This document shows positions 32,995 through 45,462 of a DNA stretch of 64,000 bases, one piece after another. The notes beneath the pieces are model-generated. The model did no database searches. It was not told the origin of the DNA and saw nothing but the letters and a program-made list of their open reading frames with translations. The first letter of the stretch is position 1, and every line of letters starts with the position of its first letter. Origin of the DNA: Bathymodiolus brooksi (lineage: Eukaryota > Mollusca > Bivalvia > Mytilida > Modiolidae). The stretch is from the NCBI GenBank assembly GCA_963680875.1, contig OY804576.1, positions 79,551,668-79,615,667 on the forward strand, in the 5' to 3' direction. The position numbers and the translations under genes are program-made.

Positions 32995-35637
32995 AAAATG
33001 AAAAACAAGAAATACCACACTGTCGGAACAGTTCCAAAATCTAATAGAAAAACAAGAAATACCACACTGTCGGAACAGTTCCAAAATCTAACAGAAAAAC
33101 AAGAAATACCACACTGTCGGAACAGTTCCAAAATCTAATAGTAAAACAAGAAATACCACACTGTCGGAACAGTTCCAAAATCTAATAGAAAAACAAGAAA
33201 TACCACACTGTCGGAACAGTTCTAAAATCTAATAAAAAAACAAGAAATACCACACTGTCGGAACAGTTCTAAAATCTAATATAAAAACAAGAAATACCAC
33301 ACTGTCGGAACAGTTCTAAAATCTAATAGAAAAACAAGAAATACCACACTGTCGGAACAGTTCCAAAATCTAACAGAAAAACAAGAAATACCACACTGTC
33401 GGAACAGTTCCAAAATCTAATAGAAAAACAAGAAATACCACACTGTCGGAACAGTTCTAAAATCTAATAGAAAAACAAGAAATACCACACTGTCGGAACA
33501 GTTCTAAAATCTAAAAGAAAAACAAGAAATACCACACTGTCGGAACAGTTCCAAAATCAAACAGAAAAACAAGAAATACCACACTGTCGGAACAGTTCCA
33601 ATATCTAATAGAAAAACAAGAAATACCACACTGACAGGAACAGTTCTAAAATCTAATATAAAAACAAGAAATACCACACTGTCGGAACAGTTCCAAAATC
33701 TAATAGAAAAACAAGAAATACCACACTGTCGGAACAGTTCTAAAATCTAATAGAAAAACAAGAAATACCACACTGTCGGAACAGTTCTAAAATCTAATAG
33801 AAAAACAAGAAATACCACACTGTCGGAACAGTTCTAAAATCTAACAGAAAAACAAGAAACACCACACTGTCGGAACAGTTCTAAAATCTAACAGAAAAAC
33901 AAGAAATACCACACTGTCGGAACAGTTCTAAAATCTAACAGAAAAACAAGAAATACCACACTGTCGGAACAGTTCCAAAATCTAATAGAAAAACAAGAAA
34001 TACCACACTGTCGGAACAGTTCTAAAATCTAATAGAAAAACAAGAAATACCACACTGTCGGAACAGTTCTAAAATCTAATAGAAAAACAAGAAATACCAC
34101 ACTGTCGGAACAGTTCCAAAATCTAATAGAAAAACAAGAAATACCACACTGTCGGAACAGTTCCAAAATCTAATAGAAAAACAAGAAATACCACACTGTC
34201 GGAACAGTTCCAAAATCTAACAGAAAAACAAGAAATACCACACTGACAGGAACAGTTCCAAAATCTAATAGAAAAACAAGAAATACCACACTGTCGGAAC
34301 AGTTCTAAAATCTAATAGAAAAACAAGAAATACCACACTGTCGGAACAGTTCTAAAATCTAATATAAAAACAAGAAATACCACACTGTCGGAACAGTTCT
34401 AAAATCTAATAGAAAAACAAGAAATACCACACTGTCGGAACAGTTCTAAAATCTAATAGAAAAACAAGAAATACCACACTGTCGGAACAGTTCCAAAATC
34501 TAACAAGAAAACAAGAAATACCACACTGTCGGAACAGTTCCAAAATCCAATAGAAAAACAAGAAATACCACACTGTCGGAACATTTCTAAAATCTAATAG
34601 AAAAACAAGAAATACCACACTGTCGGAACAGTTCCAAAATCTAACAGAAAAACAAGAAATACTACACTGTCGGAACAGTTCCAAAATCTAATAGAAAAAC
34701 AAGAAATACCACACTGACAGGAACAGTTCTAAAATCTAACAGAAAAACAAGAAATACCACACTGACAGGAACAGTTCCAAAATCTAATAGAAAAACAAGA
34801 AATACCACACTGTCGGAACAGTTCCAAAATCTAATATAAAAACAAGAAATACCACACTGTCGGAACAGTTCCAAAATCTAATAGAAAAACAAGAAATACC
34901 ACACTGTCGAAACAGTTCCAAAATCTAATAGAAAAACAAGAAATACCACACTGTCGGAACAGTTCCAAAATCTAACAGAAAAACAAGAAATACCACACTG
35001 TCGGAACAGTTCCAAAATCTAATAGAAAAACAAGAAATACCACACTGTCGGAACAGTTCTAAAATCTAATAGAAAAACAAGAAATACCACACTGTCGGAA
35101 CAGTTCTAAAATCTAATATAAAAACAAGAAATACCACACTGTCGGAACAGTTCTAAAATCTAATAGAAAAACAAGAAATACCACACTGTCGGAACAGTTC
35201 CAAAATCTAACAGAAAAACAAGAAATACCATACTGTCGGAACAGTTCCAAAATCTAATAGAAAAACAAGAAATACCACACTGTCGGAACAGTTCTAAAAT
35301 CTAATAGAAAAACAAGAAATACCACACTGACAGGAACAGTTCTAAAATCTAATATAAAAACAAGAAATACCACACTGTCGGAACAGTTCCAAAATCTAAC
35401 AGAAAAACAAGAAATACTACACTGTCGGAACAGTTCCAAAATCTAATAGAAAAACAAGAAATACCACACTGACAGGAACAGTTCTAAAATCTAACAGAAA
35501 AACAAGAAATACCACACTGACAGGAACAGTTCCAAAATCTAATATAAAAACAAGAAATACCACACTGTCGGAACAGTTCCAAAATCTAATAGAAAAACAA
35601 GAAATACCACACTGTCGGAACAGTTCCAAAATCTAAC
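32995..35637 (+). repeat. 47-bp minisatellite, about 56 copies
   Basis: The unit starts AAATACCACACTGTCGGAAC and continues with agttccaaaatctaatag and aaaaacaag. The period was measured between successive aaataccacac starts (33010 to 33057). Variant positions are ttccaaa/ttctaaa, aatag/acag/atat and ctgtcgg/ctgacagg. The last type is scattered (33630, 34230, 34715, 34757, 35327, 35468, 35515), which suggests block duplication inside the array. The array passes directly into the flank of a dispersed repeat at 35638. The minus-strand open frames here arise only from frame rotation. Confidence 0.96.
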
Positions 35638-35830
35638 TGACAAATCGTTGAAAGATGCAAAATTGATACCCCAATCACACAAGTACGTGACTGCACATTT
35701 TCTTTACTTGGCACAGGCACTTCAATCAAAGGTGGTGGGGTTAAATTAGTTTTATGGGACCAGACCTCCCCACTTAGTGCTTTCCACATGCAGTGAATAA
35801 TATGTCAACCCTCACATATAATCGGGCGAA
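35638..35830 (+). repeat. Parent dispersed repeat continuing from the 47-bp array
   Basis: Directly after the last unit the sequence runs gaaagatgcaaaattgatac...acaggcacttcaatcaaagg...ggggttaaattag, matching the single-unit members at 43010, 43505 and (reverse) 41150. On the minus strand it reads TPPPLIEVPVPS then VSILHLSTI. Confidence 0.75.
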
Positions 35831-36255
35831 CAACCTTATTATGAAGAACGCTATAATCCCGAATATTATAAGTTATAGAAAAAGGCTAAAAATGTAACTA
35901 TTACCGCCAAGAAAAATCAATGCAGCTGCGCTACCTATACCCTTCTACTATTATCAGTGAAATGTTTAACTGCTTCAATATATGGCAAACAAAACATACC
36001 ATAATTTCCCCCCATGACGTACCAAATAATTATTTGAAAAATATCCCGGCTGTATGATGTGTACGATGAGCGAATTTCATTTTTAAGTGAAAAAATATAA
36101 TCAATATTCTAGCATGACCTCTTTCTTTCGCTTTGTTAACAAACGAGCGAGTTATCCATTCGGTATAATCTCATTATAGGCACATGCGCCGGTGAATGTG
36201 ACTGACTTTTCCATTGGCAGCATAAATTGTGTGCGACATTTTCCGCAAGCGTAAA

Positions 36256-36712
<457 letters not shown>

Positions 36713-36800
36713 TTCCGCAAGCGTAAATATAAATTACCGTCTTCCAATAAAAGCATACTACCGTATTTGTACTCTTAGACATATCAGAATCGAAATAAAA

Positions 36801-36939
36801 CGTGGAAGCCAGATTGTGCTTTGAGTTTTAACATGGATTGGCGGATATTAGTAAATTTTATCCCTCGCTTCTGGCTCGGGATAAAATACTAATATCCGCC
36901 AATCCATGTTAAAACTCAAAACACATTCTGGCTTCCATG
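36801..36939. mobile_element. Palindromic hairpin MITE, about 62-bp arms
   Basis: The left arm cgtggaagccagattgtgct...attttatccc (36801-36864) returns in reverse at 36878-36939 with few mismatches. The loop is tcgcttctggctc, reminiscent of the loop motif ctcgactgcgtctcgg at 15388. No target duplication was settled. Confidence 0.82.
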
Positions 36940-37496
36940 ATTTATTTCTTAAACAATCCATACCAAAGCCCCATATCTCCTCAAATCACGACGAATTTCT
37001 TTGTTACGTTGACGAAAAACAAACTGAGGAAGTAAGGAATGTAGAAATAACATTTGATCTAATATTGAAGGTTTTTGTTCTGACACCACATTTTGATTCA
37101 TCCATACGATGAAGTATTATCGCAGCATCTAGCACAAAATTGATATGAATACTGTTAAGCACATTCTATTATATCAATTAAAAAAATCATATCCCTCTGT
37201 TAACCAGCTGTCGGGTATCAACGAATATCAGATTATGAAAAGTAATATTCAAATGAATTTTGATTGGGCTACTTGTATAGAAATGTAAATCTGTTTGTAT
37301 CTTTTTTTATTTTATGATTATGCCTTAAAATAACAGTGTTGTTTTAGAAGTTCTACTAAATCTGCATTTGGGGTTATGTTCTAGATAAATCCTTATAAAG
37401 ATACGGTGGGATACCATGTCACATTTCTCGATAAATCTTTTCTTCGAGTTTACGTTTTGGTTATGCTACATTTTTAGCTGAATTTTTCTATTTTTC

Positions 37497-37840
37497 GACC
37501 ACATCGATGGTGTAGCGTGCTCGCCTCGAGTGTGGTACATTGTCGGTTGGAGCCACGTTCGAATCAAACCTTACAAGATTGGTGTTTGCTGTTTCTCTGC
37601 TCAGTACGCGGCATTAAAGAGTAAGAGCAAAGACTTGTTGACTCGAAATCAGGATAATGTGTCAGAATGGAGCGACATGTCTACCCACGGACTGCTGTTT
37701 CAATGAGCTAGCACTATAGAAATCTAACTAAGCTTGTTTGTCTAGTGTAAAGTGGACATCATCATCATTCTATCACAGTGATATAGCTTATAAATTGCTC
37801 ATTTCACGTTGAAAAATAATCACTCACTCACTCACTCCTT
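37497..37840 (+). mobile_element. tRNA-derived SINE, degenerate
   Basis: The head is gatggtgtagcgtgctcgcc with a damaged A box, and the B-box region is acgttcgaatc. The body has agcaaagacttgttgactc and gagcgacatgtctac; the tail is aataatcactcactcactc. Confidence 0.78.
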
Positions 37841-38099
37841 TTTCTGTTTTGTAAGAATTATCTTCATTTCCCAATGACGACAGAAAAGTTAACCAGTGAT
37901 GGTCGACATGTCCACCTTCCATAACTCCTTCGATCAACTACTACGTACTAAAACATAGAGGTCAACGACAGAACCTGATGTAGACCCTCTCTTGAGACAT
38001 ACATAAAAATGTGACAATGTTTATCCGGCAAATGGAACCCAGTGTTCATCCTCTAATAACTAGATTTACAGTGCCAAACAAAAGTACACAAACAATATA

Positions 38100-38265
38100 C
38101 AAAGCCTGCACAAGTTTTTTTTTCAGTTTTCCGTGAAGGTCTTTTTGTCTTCGTCCTGTGTCTTGTGTGCTCAATGATTCCGTTGTCTCCTTGTTATTCA
38201 TTCATGAATGCCCCTTTCGGTTTTCTCTAATGTTTGTTTGCTTGATCTAATACAGATTCACTTGA
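38100..38265 (-). repeat. Dispersed acgttagagaaaac repeat, reverse copy
   Basis: Contains ttcgtcctgtgtcttgtgtgc...ggttttctctaatgtttg, the complement of the repeat at 9030 and 49330. Confidence 0.5.
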
Positions 38266-38499
38266 GCTAAGAAACTATTTACACATACTTTCTATCACAG
38301 AAATTTCAACAACAGTCACAAGAAAAGTACAATTTGAGGGTCGATAAATTCCACGGATTATAAACTATTACTCATTTGACTTTGTGGTGTCTAAAAAAAC
38401 TGTGACATCAGATTGCTGGAATTAAATAGCTGTAAATAATAGGTACAACATTTTTTTCTCAAAAATGTTTTCAATAATTTATTGAAACGGTATTCCGGA

Positions 38500-38817
38500 T
38501 TTACCTGGGTACGGTAGAAGGTTGGTGCGATCCCCGGTCGGGTCAATTCAAAGACTATAAAATTGGTATTTGTTGCTTCCCCACTAAGCACGCAGTATTA
38601 AGGAGCAAGAGCAAGGAATAGTCGACTCGGAATCAGGATAATGTGTCCGAGTGGAGCGACATGTCTATCCATGGACTGTTGTTACAGTGAGCTAACATTG
38701 TAAAAGTCAAACTAATCTTGTTGGTCTAGTACTAGGGGGACAGCATCTCATCATAATGTAACTTGTTTTCGCCATGATATAGCTGAAAAAATGACCACTG
38801 GGCGTTAACCAACAATG
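38500..38817 (+). mobile_element. tRNA-derived SINE, 5' head damaged
   Basis: Retains gcgatccccggtcgggtcaa (B-box side) and the body tataaaattggtatttgttg...gagcgacatgtctatcc, with tail gggcgttaaccaacaatg. Confidence 0.75.
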
Positions 38818-39639
38818 TAGGTAAAATGAACCAGCTGAGTAATAGATGACTATGATTTATATAAAAAATATCGAAGCCCAAAAGAAAATGTGTTATGGTA
38901 AAAAAGGGATCTTTCTGTCATTTTCATGTGTATAAGATGTAAAAAGATTAATGAAAAGACCAACCTAGAAAAATTACCACTCCAGTACCAGTGTTATTAG
39001 CTATATATGTGAAAGATAATGGTCAAACATCAGTCAAAGTAAACAGTACAAACAATCCTTATAGACAAATCAACACTATTGAAACAAAAAGATAAAAACG
39101 AACACCAACAAAAGTAAGAGATTGAGGGCAAGTTTTGAAACAATTCTGGAAATGAGAACATAATTTAATATAACGTTTGAATTGGGAATATATACCCTTA
39201 TGTTGGGGAGACAGGAATACCATTGCACAATGGGAAAATAAAAACATCACATTGATTATACATATGTATAGCGCTCAATTGTCTCTTTCTGTCACTTTCA
39301 TGAGGTAGATCTAAGTGTGTAGCGCACCTTCTGGTATCCGTTCTGTCTTGATTCAAGTCCACCGAGAAAGATAAGTCAAAAGGTTTGAAAGCCAAATAAT
39401 TTAAAAGTCTTTGGGAGCAAGAAAACCAAAGGGCCTAAACAGGGTAGCCAAATCGACAATTGTCACATATGCCTGAGAGAGGACAATATTAGCTTTTTTT
39501 TTAATAATAATTACATAATTTAGGAACTATAAATATCAATAATGAATATAACTATTAAGCCATGTCAGTGCAGAAACACTGACTACTTGGCGGGTTATGT
39601 CCCGGGGACAAACAGTCCACCAACAGAGGTATCCATCCA
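38818..39639. other. Mixed AT-rich DNA with a dispersed-repeat fragment
   Basis: From 39380 to 39500 is a piece of the family seen at 28934 (aagccaaataatttaaaagt, gggagcaag). The rest shows no feature. Confidence 0.45.
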
Positions 39640-39839
39640 GTGATAGTAATAAAAACGTAGATATCTAATTTAGTGCGCACGGCGCTTTTCAGGAATAACC
39701 TTCACCATGCACGTTCAAAGTCAAATGTTTTGAAAACCAAATAATTTAAAAGTATTTGCGAGTAAGAAAACCCAAGGGCCTCAACAGAATAGTCAAAATC
39801 GGCTAAGGTCGTCTATGCTTAGTTTACATAATTAGGGAC

Positions 39840-40196
39840 CGCATCGGTGGCGTAATGGTTAGCGTGCTCGCTTGAGTGCAGTAGATCGTGGGTTCGAGTC
39901 CCGGTCGGGTCAAACCAAAGACTATAAAATTGGTATTTGTTGTTTCTCTGCTAGGCACGCAGCATTAATGAGAAAGAGCAAAGACTGGTTGGCTCGGAAT
40001 CAGAATAATGTGTCCGCGTAGCGCGACATGTCTATCTGCGGACTGTTGTTTCAGTGAATTAGCACTATAAAAATCCAACTCAGCGTGTTGGTCTAGAACA
40101 AGTGGACCTCATCATCATCTCATTGATAATTAACTTGTTCTCGCCATGATATAGCTGAAAATTGCTGAATTGGCGTTAAACAACAATCACTCACTC
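39840..40196 (+). mobile_element. Intact tRNA-derived SINE (357 bp) with target duplication
   Basis: It has a perfect pol III A box TGGCGTAATGG (39848-39858) and B box GGTTCGAGTCC (39891-39901). The body contains ctataaaattggtatttgtt and cgacatgtctatctgcg. The tail is ttggcgttaaacaacaatca followed by (ctca)n. The duplication ACATAATTAGG(G/A)AC lies at 39826-39839 and 40197-40210, one mismatch. This is the reference copy for the SINEs at 5295, 6346, 18993, 20050, 37497 and 38500. Confidence 0.93.
39848..39901 (+). promoter_or_regulatory. Internal RNA polymerase III promoter of the SINE
   Basis: The A box TGGCGTAATGG and B box GGTTCGAGTCC are separated by 32 bases, in the spacing of a tRNA-type promoter. 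Confidence 0.85.
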
Positions 40197-40385
40197 ACAT
40201 AATTAGGAACTGTATATTTCAATAATAAATATATATCTAATAAACCATGGCCGTGCCAAAACAGTGTACTAGTGATAAGCTTTTTATGGCAATGTTTATT
40301 GCAAATTATATTTGTATAGGTACCTTTCTAAAAAAAAATAGATATCTGATTTACTGCGACTGACGCGTTTCTGGAATATCCATCA

Positions 40386-40567
40386 CAGGGGTGGATCCAG
40401 GATTTCAAGTTAGGGGGGGGGGCTTAAAAAAAATTGCGCCGAGCGGAGGGGGGCGCGAAAAATTTTGGGTATTTCGTGTGAAAAATCACGATTTTACGCC
40501 AAAAAATCATATTTTTTCCAATTTTAGGGGGGCGCGCGCCGGGTGTGCCCCCCTGGATCCGCCCCTG
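40386..40567. mobile_element. hAT-like MITE (182 bp)
   Basis: Ends read CAGGGGTGGATCCAGG (40386-40401) and, in reverse, CAGGGGCGGATCCAGG, one mismatch in 16. This CAGGGGCGGATCC terminus is typical of hAT non-autonomous elements in many animals. CATCA is duplicated (40381-40385 and 40568-40572), and removal restores the dispersed-repeat sequence ccatcatcaggtacg seen elsewhere in the window. It is G-rich left of centre and non-coding. Confidence 0.9.
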
Positions 40568-40696
40568 CATCATCAGGTACGCTCAGATATCCATATAGAT
40601 GAGAGCCAAAGGGCAAAATCAAGAAAGCCAAAATCTGCTAAGGTTAATCAAACCTAAGTCTGAGGAAGATTAATCTTGTGTAGTTTTAACTACTTC

Positions 40697-40920
40697 CTCT
40701 GTCTCATTTCTTGACATTTATCTCCAATTTGACACCAATAGTCAACTTTACACCAGACTTTATGACAAAAGAGAGCGTGCATTTTGTATTCAGACTTTTT
40801 ACAACGTTCCCCTATTCCGAGTATTTAAACTATTAAGTAAAGAGTTTTTAAAGAATAGTCTCATTATATCTTTCAAAAAAAATTTCAGAAAATATCAACA
40901 CTTTGTTGAAAAGTAGTTAC
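40697..40920 (+). pseudogene. Penelope-like RT C-terminal relic
   Basis: Translation of 40697-40800 gives VSFLDIYLQFDTNSQLYTRL then YDKRERAF, parallel to SFLDLYLEFDDSGQLSTKIYDKRDDF in the fragment at 23410. Near 40860-40915 FKKNFRKYQHFVEK parallels LKKFIFRYQYLVEI. The middle is deleted and frames are broken. Confidence 0.62.
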
Positions 40921-41149
40921 AATGCGCAGATGACGAAAGATGGTATTGGCAGTTAGATTTCGGTAATTTAAATTATGGCTTACAATGGACTTGTATACTA
41001 TCTAATATTCAAATAATAGTTTGGGCCATCCTCTCTCTTCTATCTATAGAACTAATATTATACGTATGACAACTTCTGATGTCACGTAGATTAAATATAT
41101 TATGTGATCATAGCATTCTTTATAATAACGCTATTCGTCCGTTTATATG

Positions 41150-41395
41150 TGAGGGTGGCATTTTACTCGCATATGGAAAACACTTGCATGACCGCATCAT
41201 TTTACTAGGAGGAAATGTTTGTGCCCATAAAGCTAGTTTAACCCCGCCACTTTTCGTTGAAGTGCCTGTCCCAAGCGGAGAAATTGAGACGTCATGTATG
41301 TGTGTGTTGGAGGTATCGATTTTACCTCTTTCTATGATATTTCTATCTGATTTTGAAGCTGTTTCGACAGCGTGGTATTTTTTCTTCTTCATTTT
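41150..41395 (-). repeat. Dispersed parent of the 47-bp unit, reverse copy with an open frame
   Basis: The plus strand has a 110-codon frame (41079-41411). Its part KASLTPPLFVEVPVPSGE and VSILPLSMIFLSDFEAVST matches the minus-strand frames of the copies at 35638 and 43505. The shared reading frame may reflect an old coding origin, or simply close relatedness of the copies. Confidence 0.6.
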
Positions 41396-41411
41396 ATTAC
41401 ATTATTTATAG

Positions 41412-42858
41412 AAACAAAGTTATTATGTATATAATATAACCCCCAAAAAAACAAAGTGTTTTTACAATATATTTACATATATTAAATAAGTAGTACAACA
41501 TAACCGCAGATTGGGCTTTAAAACATCAAAATTTAATTCCCTGAGTGGAGAAATATCTAATCTATTGGTAGCAGAAGGACAATCTATATTTATACGACAT
41601 ATTTAATCCATATTTGGAAATTGTACCGATGAAGATTGCGCGGGTTTTTTTCCTATTTAACTGTCTACAGAAAATTAATATTTTACTTAAAACTTGAAAA
41701 TAAGATAATACGCGGAATAAAATTTAACATTGGTAAAATACAAATGTAATAGTTTCCGTGTATAGATTCATTAAATTTTAAACTTTATACAAATCTTTGA
41801 TGTCAACCATTTAAAATTACAAATAGATTCGATACATTCTATGTGAAATTAGGAAATAATTCGGGTTTTTTAATATCAGTTCCGTAAATATTAGATAAAG
41901 AAAAGCAAGCGCGTGTGAGATAATAATTCATAATGTATTATTTCTTTAAAACTGAACTGAAAAAATGCACTAGTAATATAGAAATTATATTTACTCTATG
42001 TAGTGACGTTTATTGATAAAGCACGTAAAGGCAGACGACAGCTGGCCTATCAAAAGACTTGGCGGGCAGGACAAAATATGGAAGTTTCATGCAGGTGCCA
42101 TGCGCGTGTCGTATGGATTTTTCAGGATTACACTCACGTGTTTTACCTCAAAGGAATATGAAAAGCAAAATATAGATTTCAGTAATGAAATACAAATTTA
42201 CATTCGTTCTCATGGTGACCAGGGCAGGTGTTAGACGCTTTGTCTTGTACAAAAACAAAAACTGCCAAAAATAATTTTGAACAAAGTTTCTAAAAATAAG
42301 GATAGTGAAATTAATACGATGAAGAAAATAATCATGGAAATTAATTTATAAAGTTGTTATTGTTCACTTAATGAATTTTAAGGCAATTGAAATAATTTAT
42401 TTATTATAAAATCTATAATTTCAGAGAAGAGTTTTATAAAAAAAAAAAAAATATCTTGTGATGAGTTAGAGGAAAATAGATGTACAATTTCATCTTGATA
42501 TAATTAAATAAAAGTGAAATAGATTAATTGAAATGTTTAAACTTTCTGTAATAAATGAATTATTTTATAAACTATGACAAAGAACAAGGTTAAAAGTAAT
42601 TATATTGTCAACCAAATGAACATTGAAGATTTCCCGCTAAAAATGTATTTTTCAAATCTAGTCAGTTTAACTGTACATATATAAGTATCTATATTCAATA
42701 GATAATGTACAAGTTTTTACAATACAGAGAAACATATTATGGAAGGCAATATTTTTTTTATAGATTTGTTATGATTAAACAAAAGGTAATAAAACTGAGA
42801 TAGTTCATTAGGGTTGCGACGGAAAGTATATATGAAAAGCTATCGGTATAATTAGGAC
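41412..42858. other. AT-rich stretch with one GC-richer patch
   Basis: Mostly featureless. A 73-codon plus frame at 42013-42234 lies in slightly GC-richer DNA but has no domain I recognise and no clear splice sites. Confidence 0.4.
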
Positions 42859-42866
42859 CAAATACC

Positions 42867-42957
42867 CACAGGCACTTATTTCATTCAAAAAATATATGCC
42901 CCCTCCAGTAAGGAAGAGGAGGGGGCATATATTTTTTGAATGAAACAAGTGCCTGTG
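42867..42957. mobile_element. CACAGGCACTT-family MITE (91 bp), near-perfect hairpin
   Basis: CACAGGCACTTATTTCATTC runs inward to gccccctcc and returns to GTGCCTGTG, with an 11-base loop. The 8-bp target duplication CAAATACC is at 42859-42866 and 42958-42965. Same terminus and duplication length as the element at 7792. Confidence 0.93.
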
Positions 42958-43009
42958 CAAATACCGGTATGATTACCAATTAGAAAGAAAGGATATAAAT
43001 AAAACCAAA

Positions 43010-43210
43010 CACCAAAAAAATAATACGAAACTGTCAGAACATTTCTAAATTCCTACAGAAAAACCGTAGAAAGAGACAAAATGCATACTCCTAACACAGA
43101 TACATGTACATGACCGCTAACTGTCCTAATATGGTAGACGTACAGGAACTTCAATAAAAAGTGGCCGGATATACTAGTTTTATGGGTCCAAACTTTTGGA
43201 TTAAATGAAG
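43010..43210 (+). repeat. Dispersed parent of the 47-bp unit, single-unit copy
   Basis: Sequence aatacgaaactgtcagaaca...aaaaccgtagaaagagacaaa...aggaacttcaataaaaagtgg. It contains one diverged 47-bp unit. Confidence 0.65.
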
Positions 43211-43504
43211 ATGGGGGAATATCCGACCTTATAATTATTTTGATTTTTGTATTGGATGTTGTTAGCGTAAATTAATCCGATTTACTTGTATATTAAATCT
43301 AAAATGTCCCAGAATTTGCCAGTTTCGTTCAAAATTTTTGCATTATTAAAATGATTCAACGGTTATGTGTATTATCTATTTACTAATAATTACTGATGTT
43401 TAATTTGGTTATGCCACAGTAAGGACGTATATACGTCCTTGGCCACAGTCTATGTGTAGAAAAAATTTTAAGGACTGAATTTAAAAACCAAATGAAATAA
43501 ATTG

Positions 43505-43690
43505 AACAACAAAAATACCACACTGTCGGAACAGTTCCAAAATCCAATAGAAAAATCGTAGAAAGAGGTAAAATCGATATATCTAACACACAAATACATT
43601 ACCGCTCATGTTCCTGGCTTAGTTCAGACACTTCAATAAAAGTGGCGAGGTTAAACTATAGTTCTATGAAAATTGTGGTCAATATATTTA
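43505..43690 (+). repeat. Dispersed parent of the 47-bp unit, best single-unit copy
   Basis: Sequence aaaataccacactgtcggaa, cagttccaaaatccaatag, aaaaatcgtagaaagaggtaa, then ttcagacacttcaataaaag and tggcgaggttaaac. It contains exactly one unit of the minisatellite at 32995. Confidence 0.75.
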
Positions 43691-43850
43691 GAATTACAAT
43701 TTAAAGTTATAGTATAGGTATTTTGCCGAATATATATTAAAATTTTAAATTGGGTAAAACGATATTTTTATGACTTTCATTATTTACATATAACAGAATA
43801 TAGACGTGTTAATTAAACTTAAAAGGTTAGGATAAAAAGTTTGACAGTGA

Positions 43851-43970
43851 CTTGCGATAGATCGTATGTATTTCTACTTGTACTAGTTAGTGATTTATTC
43901 CACCAATAAATCTTACTGCGAACATAATAGCTAAAATTGTGTTTAAAGTGGCGTTAAACACCACCATAGC
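43851..43970 (+). repeat. Second tRNA-derived SINE family, 3' part
   Basis: Diverged aagtttgacagtgacttgcg...ccaccaataaa...aaagtggcgttaaacaccacc. Confidence 0.6.
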
Positions 43971-45370
43971 CAATAACTTGTAGATCACAATTTACACATA
44001 CAGGTTTGAATTAAAGAAAAATATTTAATTTTGATATACAATGATTGATTGATTGATTGTGGGTTCACGTCAGGTGAATAGTATGTCGGCTATATTAATG
44101 ACGAAAACTAATTACGGTAACCAACATGTAATCGTTTGAAAAACTAGAATTTTACCAATTTTCAACTACTTCAACTAAAAAATAGTCAAGATTTTTAATT
44201 CAAATTCTTATAACGCTGTAATAAGTGAAATATTCAAAAATAAAAATAATAAAATAACCAAAAAAAATGTCTGAGTAGTTAAATGATATTAATAATGTTG
44301 ATTTTTGTATTTTCGTTTGATTGTTACATGTTCTCGTTTCTCTTGGACTGGATTTAAACCTTTTCATAGATGGCCGTTAACCTTTGCGTAAGAACAAAAC
44401 TATCTTAAGATCAATAGTAGAGCAGACAGAAATTGAATTATTGTGAATAAATAAAAGAAACCGCATGTTTACGTTTAAATCCCTTTATACAGCACTCAAT
44501 AAAAATTGAGGAAAGCAGGTGACACGCGCATGGTGCACGGTTTATTTTCATAATAACGAATGTCCTTGTATGGCTTTTCATTTAAATTTATTTCAACCTT
44601 TTGTTTTCTGCTTTTGATGGGTAAGGAAACGTAAAAGAGAACTTTATCAAACATGAACTGTTAGCCAATTATATGGTTTTACCATTGTATTAAATATTCA
44701 CGCGCGCGCCACAAAAGGTATTCACCCCTCTTACACCTGTCTGTTGCCGAAAGATCGATTATAGAAAACCGACTGTCGCACGCTCCTGCAATATATCCGA
44801 GCAGGTGAACAACTTTAAATATAATATATTTCATAATCTTTTTAAAAATTAGAATTATTTTCCTCATCTGTTACGCTATTTAAAAAATAAGGTTCACTGA
44901 ACTTGCATAAAAATATCAAAGAGATTAAACTATCATTAGAGAGCAGACGATTATCCTAAAATGGTGCAAATTAAGTGAACTTTTGAGAGGTCATATTTTA
45001 AAAATAATACAAAATGATAAATCCATATTCTACTTGAATATTGTCTTAATGGCTAACAATTTAATTATCGTATTTGTCGGCGATTTCAACATTACTTTCA
45101 CTAATGTAAAATATTACTTTCAAATTAATAGAAAACTGTAAAATTGGATTATTATCGTTAAAATCATTTCTACGCCAATGGAATTTTTATAAAACGAACC
45201 AGTCAACCATAAACTCTACTTTTCAAAAATGTCAAATTAAAGGTTGTCGATGAAAAATGATTCGTATTTCATTAATGCTGTCGCACATGTCTTTGTTATT
45301 TTTCATATTATTCAAGAGAAATTACTCAACTCTGTGGAAACTCTTCATTGTTTCTAACTTTCTTATTTTG
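43971..45370. other. AT-rich stretch, nothing recognised
   Basis: Holds a short (gatt)4 run at 44043 and a CG-repeat patch (cgcgcgcg) near 44702. No feature could be supported. Confidence 0.4.
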
Positions 45371-45462
45371 CCCGCGCTGCTGCACGTGCTTTGAGACGTC
45401 TGCGATATTGATCACGAGTTCTGCTCAGCATCGCTGCTATCTTCTCTGTTGTTCCACTGAAA
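45371..45462 (-). CDS. Possible orphan last exon of an unknown minus-strand gene
   Basis: Read on the minus strand, a plausible branch point (ctaac) and acceptor (aaataatttcag) precede a GC-rich block that translates as EKIAAMLSRTRDQYRRRLKA then RAAARAK and a TAA stop (about 45371-45373). The strong Arg/Lys/Ala bias and abrupt GC rise in AT-rich DNA look coding. I do not recognise the protein, and no upstream exon was found. The opposite strand is also open here, so orientation is not proved. Confidence 0.3.

Noticed and set aside
34406..35629. Several minus-strand frames of 60-90 codons rich in Phe, Leu and Cys
   Set aside because: They are translations of the 47-bp array. Because 47 is not a multiple of 3 the frame rotates and happens to lack stops; no start context or composition supports a gene.
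39840..39910. A functional tRNA gene
   Set aside because: A and B boxes are good, but the sequence continues into a repeated body and tail with a target duplication, and the cloverleaf cannot be closed. It is a SINE head.
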